Source: Saccharicrinis fermentans DSM 9555 = JCM 21142 (GTDB lineage: Bacteria > Bacteroidota > Bacteroidia > Bacteroidales > Marinilabiliaceae). From it: a stretch of 64,000 bases of DNA. Both the position numbers and the translations under genes were made by a program. The DNA lies in assembly GCF_000517085.1 (NCBI RefSeq), contig NZ_KI912107.1, positions 5,143,980 to 5,207,979 of the forward strand. The letters are read 5' to 3'. The notes beneath the pieces are model-generated. The model did not search any database. It saw only the letters and a list, made by a program, of their open reading frames with translations, and was not told the origin of the DNA. Shown here piece by piece: positions 46,816 to 57,600 of the stretch; position 1 is the stretch's first letter; each line of letters starts with the position of its first letter.

Positions 46816-46978
46816 ATTAACGGAAGTTTCAAAAGTAAAGAAAATTATCATATAAGTTAGAAACATTGCTCTCAATTAGATAACGAAAGTACCAATGCTG
46901 CAACAGAATCTTTCAATACAAAAGTATAATACCCAACTTTTGGCACTGACCCACTATGTAGAAAGTTGAGAAGCCTTA

Positions 46979-47020
46979 AAAACAAAAGGATTGAAGTATA
47001 AACTTCAATCCTTTTGTTTT
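46979..47020 (-). terminator. Intrinsic terminator downstream of tRNA-Cys
   Basis: AACAAAAGGATTGAAGT at 46981-46997 pairs perfectly (17 bp) with 47002-47018, loop of four bases, followed in minus sense by TTTTT. It lies just 3' of the tRNA. Confidence 0.85.
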
Positions 47021-47027
47021 TTCTCAG

Positions 47028-47099
47028 AGGTTCCTGGCGGATTCGAACCGCCGTACCTGGTTTTGCAGACCAGTGCCTAAGCCACTCGGCCAAGGAACC
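47028..47099 (-). tRNA. trnC: tRNA-Cys (anticodon GCA)
   Basis: Minus strand, 72 nt. Acceptor stem GGTTCCT/AGGAACC with discriminator T, D-stem GCC/GGC, anticodon stem CTGGT/ACCAG around CTGCAAA (anticodon GCA), T-arm GGCGG-TTCGAAT-CCGCC. CCA is not encoded. Confidence 0.93.
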
Positions 47100-47329
47100 T
47101 TTTTGATTCGGCTTGCAAAATAAGTAAATATTTTTTGTACTCGCAAATAAAATGTGGAGATGCAAGTGGTTTTTTTTTGGTGTTTGGTGTAAGGATAATA
47201 TTATCAATGTGTTGGTGTGTCTGTACCGCGTTTTGCATCTGGTACCATTGGGGTTGCTATTTTCATGTATAATGATAAATGTCCCACCTATTACAAAATA
47301 GAGTATCTCTTATTGTGGATGGAAATACG

Positions 47330-47686
47330 CTAACGTTGCATTGTTACACTTACAGCTTTCATTTGTCCGCCCATGGGAGGATTCATTTTGGATACTTTCA
47401 CCTTTACCCAGTCCACGTAATCAAATTTTTGGTGGATCGCATTTAAAATACGTTCCGTTAAATGTTCTACCAGATGGGAGTTTTGTTGTATTTCTTGCCG
47501 TGTCAGTTCATAAACGCTCACATAATTTAGCGCATCATTGATGTTGTCTGAATGACTGGGTTTTTCCACATCTACTTGTATGGCAATGTTAACCATGAAT
47601 CTATTTCCTACAACTTGCTCTTCTTTAAAACAACCATGGTAGGCATAAAACTCCATTTCTTCCAGCTCAATAATTCCTTTTTGCAT
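47330..47686 (-). CDS. folB: Dihydroneopterin aldolase
   Basis: 118 aa, the usual FolB length. IELEEMEFYAYHGCFKEEQVVGNRF holds the family start with the conserved His/Gly (YHG), followed by NYVSVYELTRQEI and LVEHLTERILNAI with the catalytic Glu region, and VKVSKMNPPMGGQMKAVSV. It converts dihydroneopterin to 6-hydroxymethyl-dihydropterin in folate synthesis, in the cytoplasm. It stands alone and is divergent from glnS. Confidence 0.93.
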   Translation of the reverse strand: MQKGIIELEEMEFYAYHGCFKEEQVVGNRFMVNIAIQVDVEKPSHSDNINDALNYVSVYELTRQEIQQNSHLVEHLTERILNAIHQKFDYVDWVKVKVSKMNPPMGGQMKAVSVTMQR

Positions 47687-47819
47687 ATTTTCTATTTTGG
47701 TGCGAATTTATAAATTAGGAACGTAGGTTTTAGACAAAGTACAAAAGATTTTGTTTCCCGGCCTAATTAATATTTTAAACATATTGTAGAAAAATGTGGT
47801 TCAATATGCTTAAAACCTT

Positions 47820-47827
47820 TATTTTTG
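47820..47827 (+). promoter_or_regulatory. Possible promoter -7 box of glnS
   Basis: TATTTTTG fits TAnnTTTG and lies 57 bases before the first glnS ATG. The -33 element is not clear. Confidence 0.4.
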
Positions 47828-47884
47828 TAAGCTTTAAATGCAACAGTGTTGAAGAGATGATTTTTTCTCCTATATGCGATATAA

Positions 47885-49612
47885 ATGTTTAGAAAGTCAC
47901 CTATGAACAAAAACAATAAGGATCATACAGCAGACGAAGTAAAAACAAATTTTATTCATCTGGAAATCGACAAAGATTTAGCCGATAATAAGAATGGTGG
48001 AGCAGTGTTAATGCGTTTTCCACCAGAGCCTAACGGATATTTACATATCGGTCATGCCAAATCAATCTGTTTAAATTTTAGTCTGGCCCAAAAATATGGA
48101 GGTGGTTGTAATCTTCGTTTTGATGATACTAACCCGGTAAAGGAAGATGTGGAATATGTTGAAAGTATTCAGGAGGATGTGAAGTGGTTGGGTTTTGATT
48201 GGGAAGGAGAGGTTAAGTTTGCTTCCGATTATTTCCAACAGCTTTATGAGTGGGCTATCAAGCTTATTAAAAGTGGCAAGGCATATGTAGATGATCAAAG
48301 TGCAGATACAATTGCTAAGCAAAAAGGAACTCCCACAGAACCAGGTATGGAAAGCCCGTTTCGAAACCGTTCGGTAGAGGAGAATCTGGATTTGTTTGAG
48401 CGCATGAAAAAGGGGGAGTTTGCTGCGGGAGAAAAAGTGTTGCGAGCAAAAATAGATATGGCATCGTCCAATATGCACATGCGTGATCCCTTGATGTATC
48501 GTATAATTCACGAATCACATCACCGTACAGGTGATCAATGGTGTATTTATCCCATGTATGACTTTGCTCATGGTCAGGAAGATTTCATTGAGGGTATTAC
48601 CCACTCTATTTGTACGCTGGAGTTTGAAGTGCATCGTCCATTGTATAATTGGTTCCTTGATCAAATTATGGCAGCAGATCCGGAAGTACAAAATAATGTA
48701 AGACCACGACAAATTGAGTTTGCCCGCCTGAACCTTAATTATACTGTAATGAGCAAGCGTAAGTTATTGGAGCTTGTACAAAAGGGAATTGTCTCGGGGT
48801 GGGACGATCCTCGTATGCCAACAGTTTCTGCCTTGCGCCGAAGAGGCTATACGCCCGAATCTATTCGTGCTTTTGCAGATAAGGTTGGGGTAGCTCGACG
48901 TGATGGGGTGATTGATATGGCATTGTTGGAGAGTTGTGTACGTGAGGATTTAAATAAGCGAGCTGCGCGTGTTAATGCAGTGGTTAATCCTATTAAATTA
49001 ATTATCACCAATTATCCCGAAGGAAAGGAAGAGATGGTGGAGGTCATCAATAATCCTGAGGATGATTCTATGGGAAGCCGTCAAGTGCCATTTGCACGAG
49101 AAGTTTACATCGAACGCGATGACTTTATGGAGGAGCCACCACGCAAATTCTTTAGGTTAGGACCAGGACGGGAAGTGCGTTTGAAAGGGGCATATGCTGT
49201 AACTTGTACCGATTATAAGAAGAATGAGGCAGGAGAAATTGAGGAAATTTATTGTACCTATGATCCTGAAACCAAGAGTGGATCTACTACGGTAACACGA
49301 AAAATTAAAGGTATACTCCATTGGGTAGAAGCAAAACATGCGCTGGATGCTGAGGTGAGAATGTACGATAGGTTATACAGTCATGAAGCACCTGCGTCAC
49401 AAAAAGATGTGGATCATCTTGAGTTTATTAACCCAGACTCATTGCAAGTGATTACTGCCAAGGTAGAACCTTCGTTAAAAGGGGTTAAACCATTGGATAA
49501 GTTTCAATTTCAGCGTGTGGGTTATTTCTGTGTCGATAAGGATTCATCGAGTGAAAAGTTGGTTTTTAACAGAACAGTCGCTTTAAAAGATAGCTGGTCC
49601 AAAAAAAAGTAA
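47885..49612 (+). CDS. glnS: Glutaminyl-tRNA synthetase
   Basis: 575 aa (ATG at 47903 is an alternative start). Class I synthetase signature [20 protein letters not shown] with the HIGH motif, [17 protein letters not shown], and the KMSKS-equivalent VMSKRKL. The C-terminal anticodon-binding beta-barrel domains follow ([21 protein letters not shown]). It charges tRNA-Gln with glutamine. Length and motifs match bacterial GlnS closely. Confidence 0.96.
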   Translation: MFRKSPMNKNNKDHTADEVKTNFIHLEIDKDLADNKNGGAVLMRFPPEPNGYLHIGHAKSICLNFSLAQKYGGGCNLRFDDTNPVKEDVEYVESIQEDVKWLGFDWEGEVKFASDYFQQLYEWAIKLIKSGKAYVDDQSADTIAKQKGTPTEPGMESPFRNRSVEENLDLFERMKKGEFAAGEKVLRAKIDMASSNMHMRDPLMYRIIHESHHRTGDQWCIYPMYDFAHGQEDFIEGITHSICTLEFEVHRPLYNWFLDQIMAADPEVQNNVRPRQIEFARLNLNYTVMSKRKLLELVQKGIVSGWDDPRMPTVSALRRRGYTPESIRAFADKVGVARRDGVIDMALLESCVREDLNKRAARVNAVVNPIKLIITNYPEGKEEMVEVINNPEDDSMGSRQVPFAREVYIERDDFMEEPPRKFFRLGPGREVRLKGAYAVTCTDYKKNEAGEIEEIYCTYDPETKSGSTTVTRKIKGILHWVEAKHALDAEVRMYDRLYSHEAPASQKDVDHLEFINPDSLQVITAKVEPSLKGVKPLDKFQFQRVGYFCVDKDSSSEKLVFNRTVALKDSWSKKK

Positions 49613-49638
49613 GCAGCCTTGTGCTGAATAACTGATAT

Positions 49639-49662
49639 AAGGGTGCTTTTTAAGCGCCCTTT
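49639..49662 (+). terminator. Probable intrinsic terminator after glnS
   Basis: AAGGGTGC at 49639-49646 pairs with GCGCCCTT at 49654-49662 (one mismatch), followed by a T/G-rich tract (TGTTGTGTGTTTTTG). Confidence 0.55.
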
Positions 49663-49756
49663 GTTGTGTGTTTTTGTTTGTTATAGAAACAGATTCGGAA
49701 TTTTGTTGTTTTTAATTGTATCTTAAAGACGGAAATTCTATAAGCTAAAAAATAAC

Positions 49757-52327
49757 ATGGATAGTCTAATTGTAAAATCATATCAAGAGGAGATTGAACT
49801 GAAGTATCAGTTATATAACAGCCTGTTTTTGTCCTTGCAGCTGGAGGCTGTTGAAAAAGCAGGAAATTTAATTCCTTTGTTATACCAGGCCTGTTCCAGT
49901 GGGTTGGAGCAAGGGAAGGATCCGAAGGCCATTCTCCAAAAGTTTTTTGCCAGTCATAAAGCAGAGCTCTCTACCGAAGATCAAAATGATTTTTTGTTTA
50001 AGGTGATTCAATATATTGAGCGTCAGATTGTGCTGATTGATGCTTTGGAAGATGCGGCTTATACAAAAATACATCGCATCAATGGAGAAAACTCCTACTC
50101 ATCCATTAGTGATAGAGTGAAAAAAGCCAATTTGCAGGATAAAATGGCTGAAGCAATCAAGGAGTTTGGGGTGCGTGTGGTCTTAACTGCTCACCCAACC
50201 CAGTTCTACCCCGGGCCAGTATTGGCTATTATAACCGATTTGATGATCGCCATTAAAAATGGGGAGGTGGCTTTGGTGAGGGATCTGTTGCAGCAGCTGG
50301 GTAAAACACCGTTTTTCCAGAAGATTAAGCCTACGCCTTTGGATGAGGCCAATCGTTTAACCTTTTATTTGCGTGATACTTTTTATCCAGCGATAGGTCA
50401 GCTGTTAGATAAAACAGCTGAGGATTATAGAGAAGCGCTGGAGCAAAATAACCAGTTTATATCGTTGGGCTTTTGGCCGGGCGGCGATCGTGATGGAAAT
50501 CCTTTTGTTACAGTAGATACTACCAAAGAGGTAGCCGCTCGTTTACGAAACACGATCACCACTTGTTATTATGGCGATGTGAGGGAACTAAAACGTAGAA
50601 TTACCTTTGCCGGTGTTTATGATAAGGTGGCGGAAGTAGAAGCATTGCTCAAGGCAGAGCTGGGCAATGCTACAGGAAGTTCTAATGTTCATTTGGAAGA
50701 CTTTCTGGCGCGTATCAACGAAATAGAAACGTTGATTATTGAGCAGCACCATGGTTTATTTGTGGAGAAACTTCAGTCGCTTAAGCGCAAAGTTCAGTTA
50801 TTTGGTTTTTACTTGGCATCCATTGATATTCGCCAAGATAGTCGGGTGATTGCACAAGCGCTAAGGGAAGTGATTAAAGCTTACCCTGATATTCTTCCTG
50901 CTCATATCTTTGAGATGAGTGAGAAAGAGCAGATTCAGCTGTTGATGAATGCCAGAGGGGCTGCTGATGCTAATATTTTTGAGGATGATGTGGTTAGGGA
51001 TACGGTGGCTTCCTTTGGAGTTATCAAGGATATTCAAAGGATGAATGGGGAACGAGGTGCACATCGTTATATTATTAGCAATTGCCGTGGTCCCATAGAT
51101 GTGGCTAGGGTGTTGGCGATGTTTCGTATTTGTGGCTGGGGCTATGATGAGCTAACAGTAGATATTGTTCCCTTATTTGAAACCATCGACGATCTTAAAA
51201 TGGCAGGCGAGGCTATGCAAACACTGTATTCTAACCCTACCTATAGAAAGCATTTGAGTAGTAGAGCCGATAGGCAGACGGTGATGTTGGGATTTTCCGA
51301 TGGAACCAAAGATGGTGGATACCTGATGGCTAACTGGGCTATCTTCTCAGCCAAAGAAAATATAACCCTCAAATCGCGTGAAAGTGATGTGGAGGTCGTT
51401 TTCTTTGATGGACGTGGGGGACCCCCAGCCCGGGGAGGTGGTAATGCACATCGCTTTTACGCAGCCATGGGTAAAAATATTGATAGTCGCCAGATACAGA
51501 TGACTGTGCAAGGACAAACCATCAGTTCTCATTATGGCATTAAAGAGGCGGCAGAGCATAATATGGGATACCTGCTGTCGGCTGGATTGTCCAACAAGTT
51601 ATTTAATAAGCCTCAGAATCAATTGCAGGAGACGCAGCATGACTTTATTGAGGAAATGGCTGAGAGTAGTTATAAAAAATATCTTTCGTTAAAAGAGCAT
51701 CCGTTATTTGTTCCTTACCTGGAAGAGATCAGTACCTTGAAATATTATGGTAAGGCTAATATCGGCAGTCGTCCGAGTAAGCGAGGTGGAGGGGATAAAA
51801 TAAATTTTGATGACTTGCGTGCTATACCTTTTGTGGGAGCATGGAGTCAGTTGAAGCAAAATGTTCCGGGATTCTATGGTTTGGGTACAGCATTGAAAGA
51901 GCAGGAAGAAAAAGGTAATTTGCAATCATGTATCGATTTGTATCAGGATTCTATATTTTTTAAGACCTTGCTTTCCAATAGTATGCAGAGTATGAGTAAA
52001 ACCAATTTTGAACTGACACGATACCTGGAAAAGAATGAGCGCTTTGGTGAGTTTTGGAAAATGTTATATAAAGAGTATGTGCTGACCAAGGAAATGCTAT
52101 TGAAAGTTTCGGGTCTGCCAGGTCTCTTAACGGATAATCCTCGCAGTAGAATGAGTATTCAGTTAAGAGAACGTGTGGTTTTACCCTTGTTGATGATTCA
52201 GCAGTATGCCCTCATGAAAATTCAGGATGCGAAGGCTGAAGGTGGAGATATACCTGTTGAGGTGTATGAAAAAATGGTGATCCGTGCTATGTTCGGAAAT
52301 ATTAACGCCAGTAGAAATTCCGCGTAA
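49757..52327 (+). CDS. ppc: Phosphoenolpyruvate carboxylase
   Basis: 856 aa. The catalytic His lies in VLTAHPTQ near residue 146; GFWPGGDRDGNPFV near 243-250 and the glycine loop FDGRGGPPARGGGNAHRFY near 552 are the active-site blocks; QVMLGFSDG-type TVMLGFSDGTKDGG is present. It carboxylates phosphoenolpyruvate to oxaloacetate in the cytoplasm. The glycine loop differs from the common GRGGTVGRGGGP form and the C-terminus is NASRNSA where many enzymes end in RNTG, so it belongs to a divergent branch. Confidence 0.93.
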   Translation: MDSLIVKSYQEEIELKYQLYNSLFLSLQLEAVEKAGNLIPLLYQACSSGLEQGKDPKAILQKFFASHKAELSTEDQNDFLFKVIQYIERQIVLIDALEDAAYTKIHRINGENSYSSISDRVKKANLQDKMAEAIKEFGVRVVLTAHPTQFYPGPVLAIITDLMIAIKNGEVALVRDLLQQLGKTPFFQKIKPTPLDEANRLTFYLRDTFYPAIGQLLDKTAEDYREALEQNNQFISLGFWPGGDRDGNPFVTVDTTKEVAARLRNTITTCYYGDVRELKRRITFAGVYDKVAEVEALLKAELGNATGSSNVHLEDFLARINEIETLIIEQHHGLFVEKLQSLKRKVQLFGFYLASIDIRQDSRVIAQALREVIKAYPDILPAHIFEMSEKEQIQLLMNARGAADANIFEDDVVRDTVASFGVIKDIQRMNGERGAHRYIISNCRGPIDVARVLAMFRICGWGYDELTVDIVPLFETIDDLKMAGEAMQTLYSNPTYRKHLSSRADRQTVMLGFSDGTKDGGYLMANWAIFSAKENITLKSRESDVEVVFFDGRGGPPARGGGNAHRFYAAMGKNIDSRQIQMTVQGQTISSHYGIKEAAEHNMGYLLSAGLSNKLFNKPQNQLQETQHDFIEEMAESSYKKYLSLKEHPLFVPYLEEISTLKYYGKANIGSRPSKRGGGDKINFDDLRAIPFVGAWSQLKQNVPGFYGLGTALKEQEEKGNLQSCIDLYQDSIFFKTLLSNSMQSMSKTNFELTRYLEKNERFGEFWKMLYKEYVLTKEMLLKVSGLPGLLTDNPRSRMSIQLRERVVLPLLMIQQYALMKIQDAKAEGGDIPVEVYEKMVIRAMFGNINASRNSA

Positions 52328-52344
52328 GGAGAAGAGTTTTACGC

Positions 52345-52382
52345 AAGGGCTGCTAGTGCTTTTTGCAGTACTGCCAGCCCTT
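52345..52382. terminator. Hairpin between ppc and the DUF4268 gene
   Basis: AAGGGCTG at 52345-52352 pairs with CAGCCCTT at 52375-52382. No T-run on either strand, so terminator function is uncertain, but it lies between convergent genes. Confidence 0.4.
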
Positions 52383-52388
52383 GGTATT

Positions 52389-52856
52389 TCATTGTCCCAA
52401 CTCATCGTATTTTAAAAAGTCTTTCACTTCTAAAAAGGCCTTTTCCATCTTAAGCATATTGTCAATCATAAAGGTAAAAATAGCGGGCCATTGTTCTGGT
52501 ATCATAAAGTCACCGTCCATTTCTTTATAAACCCTGCAAACTTCTTCTCCATATTCTTTTTCGTAGGCAAAATCCCAGGTGAGTGATTCTCCAAATTCTG
52601 TTTCGAAAATTTTTTTGGTAGCTTCCAGCTTTTCATATAAAGCCAATCTTCGGCTTTCGTGTTTTATATTTATCTCCAAGGCCACCACAATTTTCTTTCT
52701 GCTCACATCAAATCTGAGATCCACACCTTTTATTTGTGTACGGTCACCTATCCATACCTTTATTTTCCCACGTTGTCCCGGAATTTTCCTGGTGCGGTTT
52801 CCTAGTTTACGCCAGAATTCTAATTTGAGTGCTTTCTCTTCTTCTTTTGAATACAT
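52389..52856 (-). CDS. DUF4268-family protein
   Basis: 155 aa, soluble, no signal. KLEFWRKLGNRTRKIPG near the start, VDLRFDVSRKKIVVALEI in the middle and LEATKKIFETEFGESLTWDF are typical of DUF4268, a fold related to nuclease-like domains. Function unknown. It is convergent with ppc and 31 bases downstream of a small membrane protein gene on the same strand. Confidence 0.75.
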   Translation of the reverse strand: MYSKEEEKALKLEFWRKLGNRTRKIPGQRGKIKVWIGDRTQIKGVDLRFDVSRKKIVVALEINIKHESRRLALYEKLEATKKIFETEFGESLTWDFAYEKEYGEEVCRVYKEMDGDFMIPEQWPAIFTFMIDNMLKMEKAFLEVKDFLKYDELGQ

Positions 52857-52887
52857 CCTGATTGTTTCGTTTAAATACTGAGGGGTG

Positions 52888-53058
52888 TTAATCTTCGTTT
52901 TTACTGGATCCTGAGGTGTATAATAAATACATGAGTACCATGCTTCCTAGTCCAATTAAACTGCCACCATATATTTCTGCATTTTTATATGAGCCATGTA
53001 TCATGCCGAAGCCGAGTACGATAAATATGGCTGCTGTAATGCCAAGTGTCTTTTTCAT
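52888..53058 (-). CDS. Small membrane protein, 56 aa
   Basis: Starts at ATG 53058: MKKTLGITAAIFIVLGFGMI, then a short polar link (HGSYKNAEIY), then a second hydrophobic stretch GGSLIGLGSMVLMYLLY and a charged tail SSKNED. Two predicted membrane helices with both ends in the cytoplasm. Too short for most ORF filters but the hydrophobic pattern and its own start and stop make it credible. Function unknown; it precedes the DUF4268 gene. Confidence 0.6.
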   Translation of the reverse strand: MKKTLGITAAIFIVLGFGMIHGSYKNAEIYGGSLIGLGSMVLMYLLYTSGSSKNED

Positions 53059-53130
53059 GCTTCCTTTTTAAATTAAAAGATCATCTATATTTTTTCTTTG
53101 GGGCTTAAAATAATATTTTTTGTTGAGCTT

Positions 53131-54390
53131 TTAAAAATGGTATCTGCAACCTAGCATCAATCGGGTGTTGCCGTAGTTTTTTGTATGTATCGGTTTTGAT
53201 TTGTTATTGTACTCGTTACCGTATGCGGCAACTGTATGGTTCATTTCCAAACCAATGGTTAGTGGGCCGGAAGTGAAGCTTACGCGTGGAGACAGAATAT
53301 AAATGTATTCGATATTTCCTCCCAGTGTATAGTGGGAAACATCCAGCTCCATGCCGGGGGTGTTGGGATCGGTGTCTAATACAATGGCGGATTCCTTGGA
53401 TGTTCCGTGGTTGTTCGTTATGCCGGCAAAAAATCCCCATTGGATGGTATTGCCGTTTGTGTGTATGTCAGTCCATATTGAAGAGGTTCGAATGGCTTCA
53501 AAGGCTCCATTTACAGGAGATCCATTTTGAATTTTGCGTGCTAAACCTCCTATCATCACCAGGTTGCTCATGTTGCCACCGTACACTCCTTCGGCTTTTA
53601 GTGTTACAGCTGTAGTGGTGTATCTGAACGATATATTTCCATGCATGCTGGTTACTTTATGTTTGTTTATTTTATTGTTATCATCCAATAAGGCTGGTTG
53701 TACCTGTTTGATACCCCAAGTAGCACCTGCCCAAAAACCCTTGGTGGAGCCGTATTTGATTTGAGCGGTTAACTCGGGTATATGGGCCATTTCCACTTGT
53801 TCTGTGATGCCTTTGCTGATGAAGTCTCCCTGCGATAGGGCAAATAATGCAATGGAGAGATGGTCGGTGGGTTTGATCGTAAAACGTAACTGAGGAGCGC
53901 GACTTAGAGGATGGACGGGAGCTCCTACCACAAAATTAAGGGTGGCAGGATAATTTTCTAGTATAAACATGGGGTGGTAGGCCTGGCCTGCCAATAGAGA
54001 TGAACTTCCCCAATCCAGATTGAAATAGGCTTGTCTAAGGCGTAAGGCATAATCTCTATTATTGCCCGAGCTGCCCGCAAAGTCGGCTTCTACTTTGGCC
54101 GAAGTGGTGGCACCAAAAGCATCAGGGCCTTTGATAGCAAAGCCAATGCGTGAAATGCTTGCGCTGTAATCATATTTCGACTGGGCGTTGATATCGTTGC
54201 CTTGATCGTCCCATGCAGGTGCTAACGGGTAGAGCAAACCGGAACCTCTTACATTCAGACTAGCACGTGAGTCTACATACGTGTCAAAACCTATAAAACC
54301 ATAGGTTTTTACGATGACTTTTTTTTTGCTCTCTTGGGCATTTAGTAAAAGTGTAAAAAAAGCCATTAGGCTTACTGTTAATTTCTTCAT
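53131..54390 (-). CDS. Outer-membrane porin-like beta-barrel protein
   Basis: 419 aa with signal peptide ending in LNAQ. YGFIGFDTYVDSR starts a series of amphipathic strands, with RIGFAIKGPDAFGATTSAKVEAD and RLRQAYFNLDWGSSSLLAGQ resembling general porins, and a C-terminal Phe (MLGCRYHF) as in outer-membrane barrels. Probably a diffusion channel of unknown selectivity. Stands alone between the small membrane protein gene and ccsBA. Confidence 0.65.
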   Translation of the reverse strand: MKKLTVSLMAFFTLLLNAQESKKKVIVKTYGFIGFDTYVDSRASLNVRGSGLLYPLAPAWDDQGNDINAQSKYDYSASISRIGFAIKGPDAFGATTSAKVEADFAGSSGNNRDYALRLRQAYFNLDWGSSSLLAGQAYHPMFILENYPATLNFVVGAPVHPLSRAPQLRFTIKPTDHLSIALFALSQGDFISKGITEQVEMAHIPELTAQIKYGSTKGFWAGATWGIKQVQPALLDDNNKINKHKVTSMHGNISFRYTTTAVTLKAEGVYGGNMSNLVMIGGLARKIQNGSPVNGAFEAIRTSSIWTDIHTNGNTIQWGFFAGITNNHGTSKESAIVLDTDPNTPGMELDVSHYTLGGNIEYIYILSPRVSFTSGPLTIGLEMNHTVAAYGNEYNNKSKPIHTKNYGNTRLMLGCRYHF

Positions 54391-54691
54391 TGTGAAAATA
54401 GGATTTCTGTTTTTGTAATGTTTGGGTCGCTAAAAAACATTATTTAATTAAATGTGTTCTATTGGCAAAGCATGCCTACAGCCTGTGTGTATGTATATAT
54501 GCATTCACTCTATAGGATCATTTGCTGTAATTGCTTTGGTGGTATATATTTTGTTTCGTTTTTTTTTGTTGAGCGCAAATATATATGATAGTTTCGAAAT
54601 CGTAGTAAATAATTATTACATTCACGTATTTTATTGTTTAAATAGTATTGAAAAGACCTGATTTTATTGGTCTCTGACAAATAGTCTTAAT
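54391..54691. other. Intergenic region between divergent porin-like and ccsBA genes
   Basis: Some 300 AT-rich bases that must hold the promoters of both genes. I see no perfect -33/-7 pair, riboswitch, repeat or small gene in it. Confidence 0.4.
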
Positions 54692-57600
54692 ATGAAGAAA
54701 ATAATTGCGTTCTTATCTGCACCGTATTTAATGGGTACTTTATTTTTAGTATTAGCTGCCTCCATGGGCATCGCAACATTTGTTGAAAATGATTTTGGAA
54801 CGAATGCCGCAAAAGCATTGTATTATGATTCTTGGTGGTTTGAAGGGATATTTGTTTTGTTGGGGATCAATATGTTTTTGAACCTGGGTAAACCTTATTT
54901 GTGGAGAAAAGGAAAGCTACCAGTGTTGTTTTTTCATATGTCTTTTTTCATTATTATCATAGGAGCAGCGCTTACACGTTATGTAGGATATGAAGGTATG
55001 ATGCATATTCGTGAGGGACAAGCTACGAATCAATTTCGTTCCGCTAAAAATTATATCGCAGGAACGGTCCGTATGGGATCGGATGAGGTTGCTTTTGAGC
55101 AGGCCGTGTTGATGTCGGAAAAGAGTGCAGATTATTTTAAAGAGACCGTACGTGTGGGAGGACATAAAATGATGCTAAAGAGTGTGTCGTTCATGAAGAA
55201 TACAAGCATGGTTCCCATGGAAGACCCCAATGGTAAACCCTTGGTTTCGATGGTTGTTTCTGTGGGTGGAGGAAGAAATAACTTAATGCTTTTTAAAGGC
55301 GAACATATTCAGGTGGGAAAGTATTCGGTGGGTTTTGATGTGGAAAAAGAATGTGATTTTAATATTTTTCTTCAGGATGAGCAGTTGTATTTTACAACAA
55401 CGCATCCTGTGTTTATCACCGATATGGGGACGCAAGAAAAAACGGAGGTAGACTTGTCTGCACCCCAACCTTTTTATTCCAATGTGTTATATGGAACAGG
55501 AGATTTTTTTATGGTTCAGACCAATTATCTGGAAAGCGCGGCGTTAAATGCTGTACCTGTTAAAGAAGGCCAACAGGGGAGTGGAATGGAGGCTGTGGTA
55601 GTGCGCATTGATATGGATGGCCTGACTAAAGAAGTGACCCTGCAAGGACGTGGTGATTTGATCGGAGAGGACAAGGTGATTGAGATAGGTGGAGCACAAG
55701 TTACCTTGAGTTATGGTTCTAAATTGTTAACAGCTCCTTTTTCCATTCGATTAAATGATTTTCAATTAGAAAGATATCCAGGATCAGAGAGCCCTTCTTC
55801 CTTTGCCAGTGAGGTTACCCTGGAGGATTCTGAAAATGGTGTGGTGAAACATTTTAGGATTTTTATGAATAATATACTGAATTATAAGGGCTACCGTTTT
55901 TATCAGTCCTCTTATGATGAAGATGAATTGGGGACTGTGTTGTCGGTTAATAATGATTTGTGGGGAACCCTTGTTACTTATCTGGGTTATTTTCTGCTGA
56001 CTCTTTCCATGATATTGTCGTTGATGGCTTCTCAAAGCCGATTCCGACAGTTGGGTAGACGAATAACAGAAATAACCAATCAGAAAAAAGTATTGATATG
56101 GGTGTTGTTGGTTGGCTTTTCAGCTGGCATGCAGGCGCAGGATTTAGATGCTTATATTAATGTGACGCAACAGCAGGCAGAAAGATTTGGAAATCTTTGG
56201 GTGCAGGACAATGGAGGACGTATTAAGCCGATGAACTCTTTGAATGGTGAAATATTAAGGAAATTGGTTAAGCATAATAGTTATAAAGGATATTCTGCCG
56301 ATAGAGTGGTGTTAAGTATCTTAACCAATACCGAGGCGTGGAAGCATGTGCCTTTAATTACAATAAAGAAGGGGCCCATGAAAGGGATTATTGGAAATGC
56401 GGGTAAGAAAGCTTCTTTTTCTGATTTTTTTGGGGCGACCGGAAATTATAAATTGCATCAACAGGTGGAAGAAGCTTATCGTACGAAGCCTGCTTACCGA
56501 AGTAAATTCCAAAACGAAGTGATCAAAGTAGACGAGCAGGTAAATGTTTTTTACTTGGTGCAGTCAGGTAAGCTTCTCAAGATGTTTCCTGTTCCGGGAG
56601 ATGTGAATGCAACATGGTTACTACCCGGACAAACGGCATCTTCTCTCACGGAAGGTGATAGCCTATTTGTGCGCAATGTGTTTTCTGTGTATCTCCAATC
56701 ATTAAGGGAAGGAAATGCGGCACAGATGGATACTTATATCGATGGAATTTCTAAATTTCAGACTAAGTTTGCTGCAGAAATATTGCCATCAAATACAGTT
56801 CGTAAACTTGAAATATTGTATAATAAAACCAATTTGTTTTTATTGATGGCTCCCGTATTGTTTGGTCTGGGACTTTTATTGCTTATATTTCAGTTTGTAT
56901 TTTTATTCTTACCTAAAAAATCGCCTGGCTATGTTAATCGTACAGGGGTAGGTTTATTGGGATTGTTTTTTGTAGTTTACACTGCTGGGATGGCATTGCG
57001 TTGGTATATCTCGGGACATGCACCATGGAGTAATGGCTATGAATCCATGCTTTTCATTGGCTGGTCTATTCATCTGGCCGGTCTGGTTTTTAGTAAAAAG
57101 TCACCCATAGCTCTTTCGGTGGCTGGCGTATTTGCAGGTATTGTTTTAATGGTGGCTCATCTAAGCTGGATGAACCCTGAAATAACTAACCTGGTTCCTG
57201 TTCTTAAGTCATATTGGTTAACAATTCATGTTGCGGTGATTGTGTCAAGTTATGGTTTCTTAGGTCTGGGGGCGTTAATGGGCTTTTTTAATTTAATATT
57301 GATAGGACTTAAAAAAGAATCTAAAGAAGAGAAGTTGGACCTCTCTATAGTGGAATTGAGTAGTATCATGGAGATGTCGCTCACGGTGGGGTTATACATG
57401 ATTACAATTGGTGCCTTTTTAGGTGGCGTGTGGGCGAATGAGTCATGGGGTAGATACTGGGGCTGGGACCCTAAGGAGACCTGGTCTTTGGTGACAGTGA
57501 TGATTTATGCTTTTATTTTACATATGCGTTTTATTCCTGGCTTAAAAAGTGTAGTCGCCTTTAATGTGGGCGCCGTTGTGGCCTTCTTTTCTGTTATTAT

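Larger units (their letters stand above)
45699..46952 (+). mobile_element. Decayed insertion sequence (ISAon1/ISL3-like) with internal duplication
   Basis: Left end 45699-45720 and the complement of the right end 46952-46931 match in 16 of 22 positions, both ending in AAAAGTTGGGT. ACTATGTA flanks both ends (45691-45698 and 46953-46960), an 8-base target duplication that includes the end of the MITE-like element, so the IS came after it. Inside are remnants of a transposase N-region (45772-45891) and C-terminus (46296-46421), with a second internal right end at 46442-46460. Part of the unit is repeated with a 583-base offset. Family name is by resemblance of the peptides. Confidence 0.7.

Noticed and set aside
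46872-47207. 111-codon minus-strand frame
   Set aside because: It runs through the tRNA-Cys gene, its terminator and IS remnants, so it cannot be a real gene.
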